Shown piece by piece: positions 31,816 through 46,000 of a stretch of DNA of 64,000 nt. Each line of letters opens with the position of its first letter. The first letter of the stretch is position 1. The notes beneath the pieces were generated by a model. The model searched no databases and was not told where the DNA came from. It worked only from the letters and a program-made list of their open reading frames with translations. Made by a program: the position numbers and the translations under genes. Origin of the DNA: Dysidea avara (taxonomy: Eukaryota > Porifera > Demospongiae > Dictyoceratida > Dysideidae); contig NC_089281.1 of assembly GCF_963678975.1 (NCBI RefSeq), positions 8,581,277 through 8,645,276 of the forward strand, read 5' to 3'.

Positions 31816-34800
31816 TTACCATGCATTAACACTTGGCTTATTGCGGTCTTCATTAGTTTCATTCCCTTCCTGCTGGTCAGTGGACTGATCACTGTTGTTT
31901 TGTTGTTCACTGACCATACCAGGTTGGTCTGACTGAGAATTATCTGGAGTTGCTTCTTCTTCAGTGTGACCACCAACACTACTAGTGCTATTTAAATACA
32001 AGACATGATGCAGTGAGCTCAAATGATTGCTCTATTAGAGTCATTTTTCTTTTTATTACATATTTTAACAAATCCACACACCATCTTTTTTCATTCATCT
32101 GTACACTATAGACTGTGTGGTTCCTGTGTATACTATATACACCTATGCCCTCCACAAATTTGTACAATATGTAACTTTGAAATTACAGTTTATTTCACGT
32201 TCTGCATTTCATACAAAAATAAGGCTGGATTTAGGAATTCATGGAGAGTGCTAAATCAATAGCCATTTCTTTTTGTCTTGAAATTCTTTACCTAAATTAA
32301 ATGTGTGTGAAACTTGACTGAAAATCTCAAGAGAGTTGGGCACGGTTCACCAGAATTTGTAGCATCGTTTAAGTTAAAGATACTAAAAGTTCATATTTTA
32401 GTTACAAATGGAAACATTTCAACCCATGCATAAAATATGCCGCTAAAACTAAAAATATCCATTATTTATATGCATAGCCATTGTGGAATGGTATATTCAG
32501 TTCATAGTTGTGAAAGATCAGTACATAAAAGAATGGCAGAATGATTGGTGTATAATATAACAGTATAGAGGAGTCGAGAAGAAATTTTGTTATTTCAACA
32601 CTTTTTCTTTTTTCTTACAGCTGTAATGAAATCTGTTTGACTGTTCTATTAGAGCATTTTGAATATTTACACCTTATATACATTGATTTTTTAAGATCTT
32701 CAGTAGCCTTTCAGTCAATTCCATTGCCTATGCAAATACAATTTACCTGTATTTATTCATTTATTTGAAAGACAGACAGACAGACAGGCAGAAAGACAGA
32801 GAAGGGTGTATCCCATTACCCTTGGAGAAAGTAAAGATAACATCAAAACTATGAAAACGTCGAAGCAAATGTGTTATGTGGAATACTGAACCACATAAAC
32901 TAAGTGTTAATTTTATATGTTCAAAACTATAAGGTCACTTATTGCTAATTTTATGTTTCAGATCAGGAAAATTAGCCTAACCAATGTGGGCAGGCACCGC
33001 ACGTGATTGTTTTATTAGTTAGCTGAATGCTCTATTAGGATATTAATCACCATTCTACTGATCTTAGAAGTGAAAGGGGTAATACAACCTCCTCCCCTGA
33101 TATTGGGATTAGTCTTCAGCCCATTTAGCTTCCTCTATGCCTAGTAATGTAAGTTAGTTTGTAACTTCTATATAACTTCAACAATAAAGTCATTTCTTGT
33201 TAAATACTCTTGTTTAATTGTTTTGATATGAGCTGCTGCTATTGACAAGCTAGCAACATCATTGCCACGTATTGTTCTAACCCCACATTTAAACTAATTT
33301 ACTATCTCACAAAAAAAACAACCTATTATCACCAACAAGGAAGTGGGAACGCATATATATAGAGTTCCTATGGATACATATACTTGAAATTGACAAGGAG
33401 AAAACATCCTGACTGCCTGGCAGACCCCTGTAAGCGTTAGAGCATTAATCGGATGGCTGCAGGTTCGAGGCCGCCCAGGTCCAGTCATCTCCTTTCTCCA
33501 GCTTTTCAAACACACTTTATGTAACAACTTTAAACAAACAGGTTTTCGAGGCTGCCCAGGTCCAGTCATGGATTTTTTCTTCTTTCTCCACCTTTTCAAA
33601 CACACTTTATGCAACAACTTTAAACAGGCTGTAGGACCAGGTGCCCCACAGACCTTCAGCACTTGTGCTGTAAAGCCTTAATAAATATGTATATTATGAC
33701 AGTCTATTAAGTGTATGTACTGTATAGTCACACTTCAGTCAATAACTTAATCTTAATAGCATGAATGGACAAGCTCTCTTGTACAATATTCACACCTCAT
33801 TGTTGTCCCCCTGATCTTATTGACCTCTGAAGCCATCATCATAAACACTTGTTCTACATTATCACCATCTTTTGCACTGGCTTCCAAAAATGGTACATTT
33901 AGTTGATCTGCAAGTTCCTAATAAATTAAATAAATAAGTTTGCCCTTTAGCACTTCTCTTGTACTTACCTTAGCTATTTCATAGTCAACTACTTTCTCAA
34001 CAGTCAATTCACACTTATTGCTAACCAATAATTTGCCCATGCACATTTGGACTAGCATATCGGTCTATATCCTGAAACCACTGTTTTACATTTTCAAAGG
34101 ATGTCTATAATAGTTTTGAGTTAGTTTAAAGAAAAAAAGTCAATAACACTTGCATACCTGACTAGTGACATCATAGACAAAATAATCCCGTGTGCACCTC
34201 TAGGATGTGATGGTCCTAAACCTTTCCTGTCCTACTGTATCCCACTATTGAGTGAAACAGTACTTTACAAATACGTTTCTTTACTGTATTAACACTTTTG
34301 ATGCAGTATGAGCAGGTTCAGTAGTCATAATTGTGTTATAAAAGAAGTAAACAACTAAAGCAAAAGTGGAAGTAGTGAAATGAGGGAATAGTTAAAAAGT
34401 AGTGAAATAAGAGACATATATATATATATATATATATACTATAGACTGAAGTATCTGCAGATATAGACAACCTCTTGTTTCACTACTAGCTATTCCTCTT
34501 GTTTCCTTACCCTTTTCTGTGATCCAACTTAAAATTCTACATTTTTCCTTGTACTTAGGTAACCACTACACAATGATTACAGAGAAACTACACATACTGT
34601 CCACAATATATTAAATGGTTTGCTATATATGTACAGTAGAACATTTGGATTACTTAATTATTGCATATACAGTGAATATTTAGTTGTCTGAACACTTAAG
34701 AGTTAAACAAAAGTTATCAAGTGAATATTTTCAGATAAGTGAAGCGGCCCACTGAGAGCTTACTGCAATATACATTACTCTAACAGAACACCACGAGACA

Positions 34801-36370
34801 AAATGCTCTAATTGAACAATCACTTTGGTGTTTGGATATCATCTTATATCATCACAGTGTGTGGGAATTTTATTCCTGTTGGAGTTCCTGTTTATATGTG
34901 CACAAGATTTCGTCCAGATTGTGTAAGATATATGACTTTGTAGCTGCTAGAAAGACACCATTTCCAGACAATTTTACAAAGCAGCAGTGTCCAGGTATTT
35001 GTCTGTGGTTGGTGGAGTGGTGTGTAAAGGTTAAAAAAAGACTGGCAAGTGGGAAGGATTGCTCTGAGATGGACTGATGGAGACAGAGGTTATTGGAAAT
35101 GTACACTGCTGGAACTAATGGCTGGACCAAAAATTGACACAGACTGTTTCTTGACAACCATGCCAATAGTATATAGAGTCACTGCATAAAGGATTAACCA
35201 TTTTAGATTTTGCAGCTATAAAAGCTGTACTGGTATTTTGCATAGATATAATAACAGTTACTGGGATTGGAAATGGAAATTGCGGTTATGGGTATCCATG
35301 TTTTACCATAATAAACTCCATGATTGTGTGGCATGCTTGTCAAAAATAACCAAATCAATAATTGGAGTGACATAGCAGAAGGCATTATGAGTCACCATAC
35401 CTAATTTCAAATTGGTTTGTTGCTTTTCCTGGACAATAAATGTACCAAGGTAAGCCAAAACACAGCTTGCCAATTACAACTGGACTGCCACATAAAACAC
35501 TTCTACAGAGCTTTACAAGTGGCCGAACTTAAACTTAACTAATTGTGTTACATGCAGCTGTACACCTTAGCTATACAGGTAACACATAACTCCAATTTCA
35601 ACTCTGAACAATGATATTGAAATATTATAGGTATTTATCTATACTCTAGTTATATAATACTTCCACAAAAGCTCTGCAGTAATTTCTGCATGCATGAAGC
35701 AGTCTACCACTCAAGAAGGAGAGAAGGCAAAACACAGATAACATCAAAGAAATTTCCCACCTATATACCGCATGGTTTCTATATAAAATTATTACATGCA
35801 CAACTTCTGTTTCCAATCCTGGTGAAATAATGACAATACCATATTTGGTTATTTGCTACATTGGTAAATAATACCATTCACAGTCGTTGTGATATCACAA
35901 ACTAGTCTGAGTGGCTCAAGTTAGTATCACTGGGTGATAACTAACTTATCACACAGTGGTGGAGCCACTCTGTCTAGCTGTATGGTAGTTATTTTATCAT
36001 CCATCGTAGCACTTTGATACTTGATTTAAATTTGCTAACAGGTGATTGTAAACAAAAACACTGTACATCAACAAGGAAGGTGAAGCACTTACAATTTGTA
36101 ACATGACAGTTTTCCCATCAAGATTTATTGTTCATACTTTCTGCAAACACGTACCAAAAAGAATTTAATAAGGAAAACTTCATTCACTCACGAAGTCTAC
36201 TCCAATGGTATAAATATAATTGGCTGCATATTCATCATCCTATACGTAAAAATTAATAATATCTGAGTGTCACTATAAACTCACAGCAAATCGCAGTAGT
36301 AAGCAGGTCTTCCCCACACATTTATCACCAACCATTAAAAGTTTATATACATCATCATCACTACAAAATA
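31816..36370 (-). pseudogene. RabA2: decayed copy of RabA1 with an intact acidic exon
   Basis: The G1 exon (about 36301-36360) and the terminal G5 exon (about 33788-33918) are largely preserved. The G3 exon (about 34165-34250) has lost 8 bp and then 2 bp compared with RabA1. The G4 exon has a 4-bp insertion near 34040. The acidic exon 31816-31987 keeps its acceptor, donor and full reading frame and differs from unit 1 by whole codons only. The rest reads as a pseudogene, so the open acidic exon is notable. Confidence 0.83.
33404..33690 (+). repeat. tRNA-derived SINE with internal duplication
   Basis: A B-box-like GCAGGTTCGAGGCC at about 33458-33471 heads the element. A segment of about 80 bp (CCCAGGTCCAGTCAT to ACAACTTTAAACA) is repeated in tandem. 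It ends with GTGCTGTAAAGCCTTAATAA, an end shared with 59225-59335. Confidence 0.65.
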
Positions 36371-36770
36371 GTAATTGTCATGTGGCATTTACACAACTAA
36401 TGCAGTACATGTAGCAAAACAGAAACTATGTTTTGGTATATTAGAAAATAGTTGTGAAGGAAAGGAGTTGAGTCTCATATCACTAAATTCTGCTAATTTC
36501 AACTCTAAGTTGCTACTGCTAATGATCCCCTTCCAGACTGTTTTTTCTCTTTTGAAATTAAGTACATTATGAATAGCTATCTAAAACAAAAGTTTGGCCA
36601 TGTGAGATTACAACAGACATTTGCATGATCTTTGCAACAGGACTACCCATGTCCAGCAAAGGTCACTGAAAAACGTAATCCACCTATTAGCAGTAACTGT
36701 AGCTATGCAAACTTTGAAAAGATGTCGAATTGTGTGTTGAATGTACTGCCTTAATCTAAATACCACCAAT

Positions 36771-36925
36771 ACTTTTATTATGCCTACTCAGTATTCAGAT
36801 AGACATAAAAACACTCCCTCACAAACATCCCTTAGTTTGTATGCATGCCTCTGCTGTTGATAACATCTGGATCAGTTGGTCAGTAGATGATCTGGGTCAA
36901 CAACAGACCTCATATTTCAGGGGTG
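36771..36925. repeat. Inverted copy of 26412-26535
   Basis: Its reverse complement matches 26412-26535: GTTGACCCAGATCATCTACT, then GCATGCATACAAACTAA, and finally CTACTCAGTAGGCAT-type sequence. Its orientation is opposite to the surrounding duplicated block. Confidence 0.7.
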
Positions 36926-37460
36926 GTTAAAACCAGGGGAAGGAACAAGACCAGGAGGTGCGCAAAACCATGATGGGTAGTGCAGACCACATGAGTTCAA
37001 TTCACTTGTAGCATGCAAGAAAGGGGCTAACTGAGACGGAACAGACTAATAAAGTCATGTTAAATTTTATGCATAAGGCTTAATTTTATGTTTCTGCTGT
37101 TAATTCAATGAATGCTCTATTAGAGTGTTTTGGTGGAAGGATTCAGCAAAAAGCTGCCAAAAGGTAAATGTAAAATCCATCTGTTCAACATATGACAAGC
37201 TTATTAGTCTGTTCTTTAATACTCTCTAGAGCTCCTGACATTGAGAGCCCACCTATCATTCCTCTATGCCTAGCAATGTGAGTAAGTCAGTTTATTACTC
37301 TCATACATTCATTAAACATAGATAATAACCAAATTTAGGTGGTGAGACAGCAATGCTGCCAGTGGCGATTTTAGACCTGACCTACAGGGGAGGCCAAGTA
37401 AGGAACAGCATGACTATTGTTGTATGGCTGTAATATAGAGAATTTCAAGGGGGTCTGCAA

Positions 37461-37768
37461 TGGTGGATCCAGGATGGGGCATTTGGGGCAAATGCCCTCC
37501 CCCCCCCCCTTCAAGAAATTGCATACAAGATCAAGATACTCTAATAGAGCAGTCAATTACTCTAATAAAGCAGTCACAATGTTCATGAGGCAGTGTAGCT
37601 TACCTATGAAGCTATAAATAGGATTTTATTTTACATAACAGACGTGATATATTTGGTAAAGGATAACTAGCTATTATTGTTGTGACCTTTTTTTTTTTTT
37701 TTTTTTGGTCTTCAACTGTTTTTCAGCAAGGTGCCCCCCCCCTCTTTCCAAACTCTGGATCTGCCCCT
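37461..37768. mobile_element. MITE-like element with GGTGGATCCAGGA ends
   Basis: Starts AATGGTGGATCCAGGATGG and ends TCTGGATCTGCCCCTGG. It contains the C-tract, a T-tract and two CTCTAATAGAGCAGTCA-type motifs. It belongs with 23480-23935. Confidence 0.6.
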
Positions 37769-38719
37769 GGTCTGGAGGTGCAACTCTCAGAAGCTTCAGG
37801 ACTTTTGCAATTTGAAGGCTTGAAAACAACCTAAAATTTATGCTAAAAACATGAAATATACCACAATGCCAATCTATACTGCAACTTTTCCTCAAGATTT
37901 TTAAAAAGTTATTTTTCAGAATTGCCTATGAATGCTGCAGTCTTTCTCTGAGAGGCAGAGTCTTAGAATAGTTATTTATTTGCTTGTCTGCTTTTGGCTA
38001 AATCCCAGTGACTTAAAGTCAGTACACTATCTGATCACTGTCTTGCTATCTTAAGAAATAAAAGTGTTATCTATTTGCTCCTTAAAAGTGAATTCAGCTC
38101 ACGTGATCTCCCACGCCTATCCCGGGTTTTACCCACCTATCTCCAGGTCCACCATCCCCAAATTCCATGCTGTATGCGAGGCTCAGTGAAGTATGACCCA
38201 CAGGCCTGTACGTATACGGATAGGGAGACGTACTACTGAAGGCAGACTGGAGGAGGTCGAGGGAGGAGTACACGTCGTAGATTCAATGACTCTCCATTAT
38301 AAATATTGACTCATCAACTAAATATCTTAACAGCAGACTAACCACTCAGAGGCCATCGAAGCAACGTCACAACCACGCCAGAATGATCAATGATCCCGAG
38401 TTTGTGTCGAGGTAGATCTGCTTCGCACGTGAGAGCCATTATGTAATGCCTGTGAAGTGGCAAAGAAGACCATACGATCCCAAGCTGCTCGCATGCATTG
38501 CTGTCTCCTGCTCATACAGAATTTTTAATTCTAGAGCCTCCCCGGATTGGGACCTATCGGTTTGCCTAAACTGAACTTTTATGCATGCTATAAAAGTATT
38601 TTTTTTGTATGTATTAATAGTGCAAGTTTTGCCAGGGGTCCTGTACTGTCCATCCAGTGCATGGTACCTCGGAGTCTAGACCCCTGTACTTAAGTTGTAT
38701 TTTGTCTTAACAAAATAAG

Positions 38720-39090
38720 GGATTGGCCGTCACTTGAATCTAGACAAAGAATTGGTCGACTACAAACATTTTATAAAGGAATCAACAACTTATCATGATT
38801 ATCCATTCCACCATATTTCTTGCCAACTCAACAATCCACCAGACACCACCACACTCACCACTTTATCCAACCCAGTACACAGTCCAGTTATTATCAACAT
38901 GCTTTTTTTCCAAGAACAATCAAAGATTGGAACAGCTTGCCAGTATCTGTCATAGAAACAGAAAACATAGATACATTTACTAATTACTTATTGTCTATCT
39001 AATTGTTTGCTGTATATCTTATGTGTATGTGTGATTTCTTTGGGGTGTTGATCGCCCCCTGAATTGCCGTCTGCCCAGTAACAATAAATA
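38720..39090 (+). pseudogene. CR1/L2-like LINE 3' end, plus strand
   Basis: It reads AFFPRTIKDWNSLPVSVIET followed by ENIDTFTNYLLSI and a stop. Next come GGGGTGTTGATCGCCCCCTG and an (AATA)n tail at 39084-39098. Truncated at its 5' end. Confidence 0.78.
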
Positions 39091-40430
39091 AATAAATAAG
39101 ACATCTCTCTCCATCAGTAATGGATTTAAAACTATTTACAGAATTAGCGTTAACTATCAGGCAAAGTGTTCCAATCATCAATCAATTAACAATGTTTTGA
39201 TCTACAGTTTAATCTTGAAAGATACTTAAACAGTTTGAACTGGTGTCCCCTGGTGATGGTGGTATTGGAGAAAGGAGAAAAGTCTGAATTAAAATAGTTA
39301 ATAAGAATCTAGTATCATGTATGCCTATGAGCCAGAGATGGTAACTGAAGTATTCTCATAGGGATTGTTACTATATTCAAGCGTAGGATATACCAAAGCT
39401 GTAAATAATTTAATCAACATGAGAATCTACTGAGATGATTGAAAGACCTCCTGATCAATCCCAGTAGTCAAAGGGACAATGCGCTGTTTACAACATCTGA
39501 CTATTTTGGGGCCCAACAAAATCATGTGATGCTTGTACTTTACTACCTGCAACATGAACTTGACAAGATACACAATGCAATCAGCTGGTCTTGGACAAGC
39601 ATTGAGTGGCTTCCATACATCAAACATAATACAGCATGTAAACAGCGAATTGTCCTTTTTTCATTGTCCTTTTAAACGGTTAGATTTTGCAGCAACTTAT
39701 GTGGTGTGTGAGTGGAACTTTAGTTGTTGGTCTAAAATGATGCCTAGTTCTCTGCGGAATTCGACACTGTCAATAATTATACCATTAACAATTAGAGAAC
39801 TCTGATTACAAACTACAGTATGCTTTTCTAATAATAACTGATTGGAGCAGTGAGTGCAAGGATATGTGACCTTGTACAAACATTGAGTCTGGTGGCAAAG
39901 TTGCGTTTTAGGTTCTTTTCAAATGTAGATTTTTCAGAAATGCAACTTCAAAAGAATCTTATGCTTTACTAGAATGGTCAGTCATTGAAAGTTGTTTGAT
40001 GTTAGATGCTTGTTGTACATATTTAGCTATGTTGAAGTAAACGAAGACACTTGTAGAATGATGCAGTTGGGGGTAAAGCAGTTAGGAAATTGTCGAGTAT
40101 GTAGTCTCGCCTTAGGAATAAATAATTCAGTGCTATATAGCTTCTGAAACTGTGCCACATTTTTGGACATCAGGAGGATGCACAGTTATACATATGTGTT
40201 TCGTGTTTGGGACAGTTTGTTGAAACAAGGTCTAGTATGTTACCACATGTATATGAGTTGATAGATCGTAGTCAAGTTAGACTCAAAAATGCACTCATGA
40301 AAGTTGTTGGAGATCTAAGTATTAACCATAAGAGTTGCCCCATTAAACTGAAGTCACCAAGGATAAAGTTTCTACTGTTAGGTAAGAAAGTTTTGTGGGA
40401 TACAAATTTTTGTGGAAATCTTATCCACAA
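39085..40430 (-). pseudogene. CR1/L2-like LINE remnant (unit 2), minus strand
   Basis: From high to low coordinates the order is ILGDF and CGNILDLVSTNCPKHET (endonuclease), LGIILDQQLKFHSHTTYVAA (reverse transcriptase), LLGLIRRSFNHLS and finally TRGHQFKLFKYLSRLN and DDWNTLP. Reading frames are broken. A small MITE (39477-39663) splits it between the blocks AKSNRLKG and LLGLIRR. Confidence 0.75.
39477..39663. mobile_element. Small MITE inside a LINE remnant
   Basis: Inverted ends GGGACAATGCGCTGTTTACA and TGTAAACAGCGAATTGTCC enclose about 150 bp. Removing it rejoins the LINE reverse-transcriptase translation. Confidence 0.75.
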
Positions 40431-40798
40431 ATTTTAAATATATTTTACAACCCATGCACAAAATGCATGTGATCAATGTATCAACCACAAAAATTTGTTC
40501 CTTGAAAATTACTAATTTTGCTGCATTTTGGCAATCCACGAAAATTTAATACCATGAAAATTCTTGCCATGTGGAATGCTAGCAAATAGGCTAAGCTAAG
40601 TTATTCAGAGAGTGAGTCTAGGTATAGTTGACTTGAAGTACACGTGTGCATGTTCCCAATATGCATAAATATATGGGTGGTTCAGTCGTGCATAAAAATT
40701 AGCCATCCAGCCATTCTTTGGGATTGAAGTTCTAAGCTCAAAATAGCATTCTGTGTATTAGCATGTACTTGTGACAAATATATAGTAGTTGCTAATAT

Positions 40799-41605
<807 letters not shown>

Positions 41606-41668
41606 GGGTGACCATGTAGCTAACTAAAGTTCCATATAATAGAGACATAAACGATTGGCATTTGCCCT

Positions 41669-42117
41669 ATGCCTCCTGAAGACCACAGACATCTTCAACA
41701 TGGTTGGGACAAACTGCTTTATGGACACCATTTTTCATCTCTTTTGGACTCTGCCTCTGATGCTAAAACAAAGGTTCGCCTATTGTCAGTTTCCTCCTCA
41801 GAGTCTGGTACATGGCTTGGTGCTCTTCCTGTACCTTCCTTGGGCACTAAGCTGGATAATGAGTCTTTGAGAATTGCTCTTGGTCTACGTCTCAGTGTTC
41901 CCATTGTTGTCGAGCATACGTGTGTTTGTGGAAGTAAAGTTGATGTTTTTGGAACTCACGGTTTGTCTTGCAGGTGTAGTGGAGGCTGTATTCCTTGGCA
42001 TGCTGCAGTGAATGAAACTATTCGTCGTTGGTGTACCTGCTGTTTTGGAACCGGTTGGTGTGTGTCGTAATGATGGTAAGAGGCCAAATGACATGGTCAC
42101 GCCTACCCATGTAGTTA
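41669..42117 (+). pseudogene. Non-LTR retrotransposon ORF C-terminal fragment
   Basis: It reads WDKLLYGHHFSSLLDSASDA, RLLSVSSSESGTWLGALPVP and HTCVCGSKVDVFGTHGLSC. After a frame change near 42060 it continues as CRNDGKRPNDMVTP. The CxC...HGLSC arrangement and the NDGKRP block are familiar from the C-terminal part of reverse-transcriptase ORFs in invertebrate genomes. It is 5' truncated and abuts the 5' end of RabC. Confidence 0.75.
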
Positions 42118-43046
42118 ACCAGTTCACATGTGAGGGGTCCATATAAACCGGCAGGGTAAACAATGTGAGGAAGTTTCTTGCTAAATTTAAGAAAACTGCT
42201 ATACCAACAGTGACTGGGCATCACTATTAATCTGTGGCACCATGCACTGAGTATCAAACTTGCTAACCAAACTTGTGCTTTAATTAACCGTTTGGTTGTG
42301 CTGCCTCATACACTGCATGGGCTGCACAGCCACTGACCCTATTCTCTCAAGACTAAACTGACTAATTCTCCCCACCACAAATGCGTACGCAGTAAGTATT
42401 AAAATTTCAACTCTGTGGCAAACAGTTGTTACTCATCCTAGCCAAATAACCTAACTAGCATAGACGATTTTTATTTTTTGGAAGACTGCATCAGTAGAAA
42501 ACTACTGCTTTTCAGCAGTGCCCATACTGGCATACATAACATACAATATAACTAAATATACACATTAACATTCATGCAGGTAAAAATTAGCTAAAATGAG
42601 AGTAACAATGATGATCACAGAAAATATTGAGGCCGACGTGAATCTGCTCAGAGATAATGTGGTACCCATACTGTTGGTGCTGACATAGGTAGTATATTCT
42701 ACGTACTTACACAGAGTCGTTACTGGGATATCCTATATACTTTCATGTGTCAACTTGGAAATTAACAATTCGCCCACTTAGTGGGTGTGTCATTATTAAA
42801 AGGCACAATGTGGCAATCGTCTAAAACACATCACGGCTGGAAGGACCGGCCCTCTATAATCTATGGAAAGACCAATATGACTTACCACCACTCTGCACAC
42901 ATTTCCTGGTAATATGTCAAGGCGGGTCAAGGTATCGGGTTTACGCACATACGCATGTACATCAAAAGTGAAGCTCACGTGAAACTTTGTAAGGTCACTC
43001 GCAGACTCGAATCATCTGAGAATTGTCATCCAGCATAATTGGTAAA
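42118..43046. other. Intergenic region between RabC and the BHMT-like gene
   Basis: No coding exon was recognised. 42478-42545 resembles the LINE 3' end at 8650-8730 (shared CTGCTTTTCAGCAGTGCC). The 300 bp before 43047 is the likely promoter of the BHMT-like gene, but no TATA box stands out. Confidence 0.45.
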
Positions 43047-46000
43047 ATGCAACCATCTACTGAAGCAAAAACAAGTAAGAATTCCTTTGTTGGTCTGTGA
43101 TTTCAACCCAAACAGTTGTACGTAGCCTTGAGGAAAGACTAGCCGCGGGAGAGAGTGTTATATGTGCTGAGGGTTATCTCTTAGAGCTGGCTCGTAGAGG
43201 ATACATCAGTTATGGAGGGTTTGTACCAGAAGTTGTTGTGGAATGTGCAGAGATGGTTAAAAGTCTTCACTACGAATTTGTTCATTGTGGGACTGATGTG
43301 ATAGAAGCATTTCAGGTGTGTTGACTGTTGTGTGGAGAGTTGAAATGAATCCTTTTTACACAATTTTGTGATTGCAATGGACCTTATCTGCAATGCACAA
43401 AATGGCGGCCGATAGTGTGGAGACTTTTGTACAGAGAGTATTGGGAGAGATTGTGGTTTGCTATGTTAACGTTTACATATTGCGGTGGGACTATTTCGAA
43501 TCACCAGATAACGCTAACTATCCTCTTACCTTTATTATCCAATAGCATGTCGTGAAATCCACGAACAAAGCTCATTTTAGTGATTACATACAAAGTGCCC
43601 ACACTAAACACAGCCATTTGTCAATTATGATGTCATTGTGGATAAGGTCCATATGATCAAACGAAGCAGTTGCAAGCAGCTTCACAAGTGCAGCATTCAA
43701 TTAAAGCATGTAGTGTAAATGACATATTATCAAATGAGATTCACGCTTTGCTTTGTAATTCTGGCATGGCTGACCCACATGCAAAGCGGGAGGGTCTAGA
43801 TCTGGTGACAGTTGCATTAAACACTTGTGCAAATGGAATGCGATTAATTTCAAAATGACACTTTAAGGTTACGGTATAGTCATGGGCAATCATTCAAAAT
43901 TTTGAATGCCTATCGATACTTTTTGAGAAGCCCATATAACCAGTCTAGCAGCGGGAAAAGTTTTAAATGAAGGTGAAGCTTTTCATATTTAATGTTTTTA
44001 TGTAGCTACAGTGTAGTTTGAGGCAGGTGGAACACTACAATTTGTTGTAGTAACACAAGTAAGCCAGCCCATACACCACTCAGCTCCAGCTGTCACTACC
44101 ATGTTTTTCCACCGTCAAATACAGCAAAAGCTGCTCTATTGGCTTTTCTGGGGCATAGTGATACTGTATATTAAATTTATTAGGTCCTGTGGAAGCGTTT
44201 TTGGCATGTTTCTCCCCAGTGACTCAGATACAAGCCTTCAAAGAGCTTGTTTCACTCGAAAAAACTACGAAAAGTTCAATAAAACGTCTATACTACCAGT
44301 AACTTAAAAAATTGCTTCCACAGGACCTAGATATTTTAGTTGTTTAGCCACTTGTGTCGAAATTATAAGGATTCAGTAATCTGTTAGTCTGGTTTTTGGT
44401 GCATGGCGTGGTTTATAAAACATCACGTTTTTTATAAAACATCACTGTATTGTAGACCACACACCCAATTGTTCTGTAGTAAAAACAAACAAGTACAATT
44501 AGTTGTATTGCCAGCACAACACAGTTGTTGAAATTATTTATCCCTGCTTGGTTTAAAGCAGGTTTTGCAATTTATTCCGCCCACGCATTTTAAACTATTC
44601 CGTAACCTTAAGGTGGCGCTGAAGTAATTATGTGAAGCCGTACAATGCCCATTTGTTAATTAGCTATTTTAGGGTGGTGGAGAACCCCGCTTGTGAACCA
44701 TGCAGTCTACGTTTAAAGGGTTCTTATGATAGCCTGTAATGTTGTAGCCTAGCATGCCAAGTTTTGTGAAATCAACCGCTTTAATTTCATGGTTATTAAA
44801 CTCTGAACTTACGAGCCGATTTTAACACCCCAGAAACAACCTAGCGCTAAGTGGCCTTGGCCCTTATGGTTTCTCACCTTGTAGAACAACTCTATGGAAT
44901 CCTTTTTAACGATAACAACGTGGAAACTGGTTAAAACGCAAACCCGCATTTTCAACATGTGATATCACGCCTGTCAACAGTGAATCGCGAAAAATTGTTC
45001 CATAGCCCTGTAAAGAACCGCTTCACCAGTGCCTCTGCCAAATTTTGAAGGTCTATGGTACATAAATATGGAGGTTTTTCATGAAATGCGAGACAGCTTA
45101 ACTGGTCAGAGCGCGCTCCGTAAAGCAGTAATCACGCGATGACAGCTGGTGTTGTTCGCTGTGAAGTTACCAGAGTTTTGACAAGGTGATGAAGTTAGTA
45201 CGTGAATATCGTTACTTGTATCAGCAATAGTAGACTGACAGTCTGATACAGACATGCCAACTCTCACGCATTAGGCGTGAGTCTCACTCTTTGGCTAGTA
45301 ATCTCACGCTCTCACGCCTAACCCTCTGTTTCTCACTCTTTCAGCTTAGTTCTCATGCATTTCTCATGCCTGATCTACTTCGTAATTAGCCCTGTGCTTA
45401 AAATTGGGCAGACCTGTGCTTATTTTTGTACTTAGAACATGCGATGACCTTTTTTTTTTTTTTTTGGTCTTCACTACCAAAAATCCTGGAGCTGCACTTG
45501 AATCTGTTCCACATTGCCAGTAGTGTTTGAGGTCTCACTCCTAAAATTGTTCAGAGGTTGGCATCTCTGCTGATAGAGCTGGTTCTTTCAATATTTTGAA
45601 GTGCTTCGTGTTGTTCTATTAGTTTTCCGGTTTTTTTTGTGCATGGCCACAAACATGATGTTCCATTGGCCTTGTAAGGCTTCATTTGATTACTTCAGCG
45701 CCACCTTAACAGAGGTGTGGCTAGGCTTTCTGGATTACCTGGACAATAGGTCTGGCTGTCCCCATGTAAACTATTTAGCAAGAAACGCGAACCCATCTCT
45801 GTGGACTCTTGTTACACATTTGCTTTCGAAACTGTTTAAAAGTGCATACATGTACCTAGCTAGCTACTATACACTGCTGTTTGTGCAGCTTATTAGACTA
45901 AGACACTACTGCATAGATGTTAAAACTAAACAACGGACTAACTTAGCCTCCATCCCCAATATCAGACCTCTTCTGCCTGACTATTATAGGCATAGTACTT

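Larger units (their letters stand above)
29025..40600. repeat. Tandem duplication unit 2 (RabB2-RabA2)
   Basis: This is a diverged copy of 14985-28990. It lacks the MITE pair at 17421-18723 and carries its own deletions and insertions. Its genes are broken. It is followed by RabC, so the array seems to have had a third unit. Confidence 0.85.
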
